A stretch of 64,000 bases of DNA. Source: Pseudahrensia sp038530365. GTDB lineage: Bacteria > Pseudomonadota > Alphaproteobacteria > Rhizobiales > Rhizobiaceae. The DNA lies in contig JBCBCT010000001.1 of the NCBI GenBank assembly GCA_038530365.1, positions 1-64,000 of the forward strand, in the 5' to 3' direction. A program made the translations under genes and the position numbers. Every line of letters begins with the position of its first letter. Within the stretch, counting starts at the first letter, position 1. Of the stretch, positions 61,881 to 64,000 are shown one piece after another. The notes beneath the pieces are model-generated. The model had not been told where the DNA came from, searched no databases, and saw nothing but the letters and a program-made list of their open reading frames with translations.

Positions 61881-63149
61881 ATGAGCCGAAACACATTGGT
61901 CAATGAAGTTGGCGAATGGCTAATCGACCAGATGCTGTCACAGCCGGACATTGTTGAGATGTTTGGCGAACTGTGCGTCCGCCTCAAGGCGCTGGGCATA
62001 CCGCTCAGCCGGGCGCGTCTGACGTGGCCGACTTTGCACCCGCTGTTTCAGGCTGAAACGATCCTGTGGACCGAGACCAGCGATATTCATTTCGAGCAAT
62101 TTCGCCATCAAGACGATGTGTCGGAGGAATGGAAACGCAGCCCGCTCCATTTCATCCTTGAAAACCATCTTGAAACGCTGCGCCGCAACTTGGATGGACC
62201 CAACAAGCAGTTGGACTTTCCCATTCTGGAGGATCTGGTGGCCGAAGGGCACACGGATTATCTGCTCATCGCCACGGCCTTTTCAGGCACGCGGGTGCGC
62301 AACACGCGCATGGAAAGCGGCATTTTGGTCGCGTGGTCCAGCAACCGCCTGGGCGGGTTTTCCGACGATGATCTAGCGGCGCTCAAAAAGATCCAACGAC
62401 GCTTTGCAGCCGCCTGCAAAAACGTCGTGCAACAGCGCATCGCCCGCAACATTACCGAGACTTATCTCGGCCGCCATGCGGGCCGCCAAGTGCTCGATGG
62501 TGCCATCAAGCTGGGTGACGGACGGCAGACCCAGGCGGTTGTCTATTATGCCGACATGCGCAATTCGACCTCACTGGCCGACACCATGGCATCCGAGGAC
62601 TTTCTGGCACTGCTTAACGATTATTTCGCCTGCAGCGCTGGCCCAGCCATCGAATTTGGGGGCGAGGTTCTCGATTTTATCGGCGATGCGGTGCTGGCTA
62701 TTTTTCCCTTTGAAGACGAAGCGGGCAAAGCGCAGGCCATTGGCTGTGCGACGCTGGCAATGGAAGAGGCCATCCGATCGGCGGATGAAAAAAATGCCGA
62801 GCGCGTGAGCCAAGGTAAGATACCGTTTGATTTTGGCATTGGGCTCACGCTTGGCTCCTTGATGTTTGGCAATATTGGCGTCGCCTCCCGCCTCTCCTTC
62901 TCCGTCATCGGCCCCACGGTGAATGAGGCGGAACGGATTGAGACGCTCACCAAATCCATGGAGGCCAAGGCCCTTGCCACCGCCGAGATTGCAAAGGCCG
63001 CCCCTGGTTATTGGTCTTCGGTGGGCGAATTTTCGCTGATGGGCGTTGCCCAAAAGGTGGAATTGTTTGCGCTACGTTCCGTGCCGGATGGCAAAAGCAC
63101 ACTGTTTGAAAAGAGTCGATTTCTTGAGGCCCGGGCCACCTTCAAGTGA
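61881..63149 (+). CDS. Class III adenylate/guanylate cyclase domain protein
   Basis: The 422-residue soluble protein has an N-terminal alpha/beta domain of about 190 residues with no family that I can name and a C-terminal class III cyclase domain (about 215-400). The metal Asp residues are in VVYYADMRNSTSLAD and DFIGDAVLAIF. The usual purine-specifying Lys (KFIGD) is Asp here, and the usual Asp before VIG is Ser (LSFSVIGPTVNEAERIE). The transition-state Asn and Arg are kept. The product may be cAMP, cGMP or neither. Confidence 0.85.
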   Translation: MSRNTLVNEVGEWLIDQMLSQPDIVEMFGELCVRLKALGIPLSRARLTWPTLHPLFQAETILWTETSDIHFEQFRHQDDVSEEWKRSPLHFILENHLETLRRNLDGPNKQLDFPILEDLVAEGHTDYLLIATAFSGTRVRNTRMESGILVAWSSNRLGGFSDDDLAALKKIQRRFAAACKNVVQQRIARNITETYLGRHAGRQVLDGAIKLGDGRQTQAVVYYADMRNSTSLADTMASEDFLALLNDYFACSAGPAIEFGGEVLDFIGDAVLAIFPFEDEAGKAQAIGCATLAMEEAIRSADEKNAERVSQGKIPFDFGIGLTLGSLMFGNIGVASRLSFSVIGPTVNEAERIETLTKSMEAKALATAEIAKAAPGYWSSVGEFSLMGVAQKVELFALRSVPDGKSTLFEKSRFLEARATFK

Positions 63150-63225
63150 GCTCCGCACAAGAGTCGGGAAAAACCTTGCGTGTCAGCGGGACCCGCCCAA
63201 ACAGTCCATATCCCACCACTCAGAC

Positions 63226-64000
63226 CTATTGCGTCACCGAGCCCTGCGCGTCCTTGGACTGTCCATCGGACGGTGTGGCTGAAGGTGCTGCCGGCGATTC
63301 CGGTTCACTCTTCGGTACGGCCAAGCGTCTGGGCAAAGGCGCAAACAGCGGTGCATCGGCAATCCCACCGATGAAAAACGGAACAACCTCGGCCGGGTTC
63401 TCTTCCGGTTCCAAACGCGTGACATTTCCGCGAAAAGCAACGGTTTTGCGCGCCAGATCCGCCTTGCCGGAGAGTGTCGCGGTGTAGCCGGACCCGCTCA
63501 CCGCGGTGTCTCGTAAAAACACCGTGCCCTTTGAAATAAAGAAGCCGACGCGCAGGACGTCAAACGGCGTATCGCCTGAAAAAATTGTCTGGTCTTCGGG
63601 TGTGTCGGCGCTCGCGGCCGCAATGCTGGCGAGATCAACACCTGTGAGGGTCCCGGTTTCAGCATCGATCGTGCCCTCACCGTTCAAGTTCGCCGCCAAG
63701 TCGCGCAGATGGGGCGCGGCGGCGTTGAGTTTGAACCGGGCATTGCCTTTGCCCAGCACCGAAAGGGATGTTACACCGCCAAATGCTGCCAAACGGTCCA
63801 AAGCCACATCGCGAAAGCGCATGTCGAGGGAAAAGCTGTGCGGCAGTTCGGGTTCCACTGCGACAACGCCTGAGACCGTCCCATCCAAAGCATCTGCGGT
63901 TCCGATATCGAGGATGCCGCGACCTTCATTGACGAGCAACGTGGCCGCAAGGTTGGTCAGTTGGAGAGCCTCGTTTTGAGCGGTCCCGGCAGACACGCGA
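63226..64000 (-). CDS. AsmA-like protein (C-terminal part; gene continues beyond window)
   Basis: About 258 residues of the C-terminal AsmA/TamB-like region are visible. Features include LDIGTADALDGTVSGVVAVEP, LNGEGTIDAETGTLTGVDLASIA and a closing FFIGGIADAPLFAPLP. AsmA-type proteins are inner-membrane-anchored and span the periplasm, with roles in outer-membrane lipid transport. The 5' end lies beyond base 64000. The last 30 residues are Pro/Ser/Ala-rich. Confidence 0.8.
   Translation of the reverse strand, partial: RVSAGTAQNEALQLTNLAATLLVNEGRGILDIGTADALDGTVSGVVAVEPELPHSFSLDMRFRDVALDRLAAFGGVTSLSVLGKGNARFKLNAAAPHLRDLAANLNGEGTIDAETGTLTGVDLASIAAASADTPEDQTIFSGDTPFDVLRVGFFISKGTVFLRDTAVSGSGYTATLSGKADLARKTVAFRGNVTRLEPEENPAEVVPFFIGGIADAPLFAPLPRRLAVPKSEPESPAAPSATPSDGQSKDAQGSVTQ

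Overview
This window is a single 64 kb stretch of a GC-rich (about 60 percent by eye) alphaproteobacterial chromosome. It looks most like a Hyphomicrobiales/Rhizobiales-type organism. The supporting evidence is an Irr-type Fur regulator divergent from fabA-fabB-fabI, a trpF-trpB-trpA-accD-folC run, the block rpsT...dnaA-dnaN-recF, the FYDLN-type acidic zinc-ribbon protein next to aroA, a DUF2852 protein and a SAM-II riboswitch. A 96-base run of N inside trpA shows that it is a draft scaffold. I see no prophage, insertion sequence or CRISPR array. Most of the window is ordinary core chromosome, and the unusual signals are mainly intergenic.

Layout. 1-5 kb: the end of a retropepsin-like protease gene, unsaturated fatty acid synthesis (fabI, fabB, fabA), irr and uppP. 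5-9 kb: a GST-fold protein resembling FzlA, queG, an NAD-binding epimerase-like protein, a VOC protein and an isochorismatase-fold protein that lacks the usual cysteine. 9-13 kb: a nucleoside uptake and salvage operon (two ABC permeases, cytidine deaminase, purine nucleoside phosphorylase, deoC), followed by tRNA-Arg(CCG). 13.6-19 kb: an MFS transporter and a three-subunit molybdenum hydroxylase (CoxM/L/S-like, form II). 19-22 kb: a D-glutamate / D-amino-acid catabolic module (DgcN-like, DgcA-like, D-amino-acid transaminase) and a small dual-specificity phosphatase. 22.6-25.8 kb: the nucleoside-type ABC ATPase, about 11 kb from its presumed permeases, then slyX and a BenE-type transporter. 25.8-32.8 kb: folC, accD, trpA (gapped), trpB, trpF, a YgjP-type metalloprotease and a DUF2852 protein.

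33-45 kb is the replication-gene region. It holds rpsT, then a 1.3 kb non-coding stretch with a candidate small RNA, three 28-bp tandem repeats and an AT-rich segment. A rhodanese gene, an unusually long dnaA, dnaN, recF, a moeB-like gene, a HAD dehalogenase and convergent gyrB follow. 45-51 kb: dut, aroA, the FYDLN protein, tRNA-Ala(GGC), rbfA and truB (with a T-arm-like hairpin in their leader), a pair of REP-like elements, and metZ under a SAM-II riboswitch followed by an intrinsic terminator.

51-58 kb: dCTP deaminase, then a 4-hydroxyphenylacetate hydroxylase cluster. This has an HpaR regulator, an HpaB oxygenase, a flavin reductase fused to a MarR domain, and two fumarylacetoacetate-hydrolase-family enzymes, but no ring-cleavage dioxygenase. 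58-61.7 kb: sitABCD-type Mn/Fe uptake with a strong promoter that carries two Fur/Mur-like palindromes. 61.9-64 kb: a class III nucleotide cyclase with unusual substrate-specifying residues and the 3' part of an AsmA-like gene.

No wholly new multi-gene system is evident. The best candidates for something undescribed are the rpsT-dnaA intergenic region (structured RNA candidate, iteron-like repeats, AT-rich block), the T-arm mimic ahead of rbfA-truB, and the SAM-II plus terminator arrangement at metZ.
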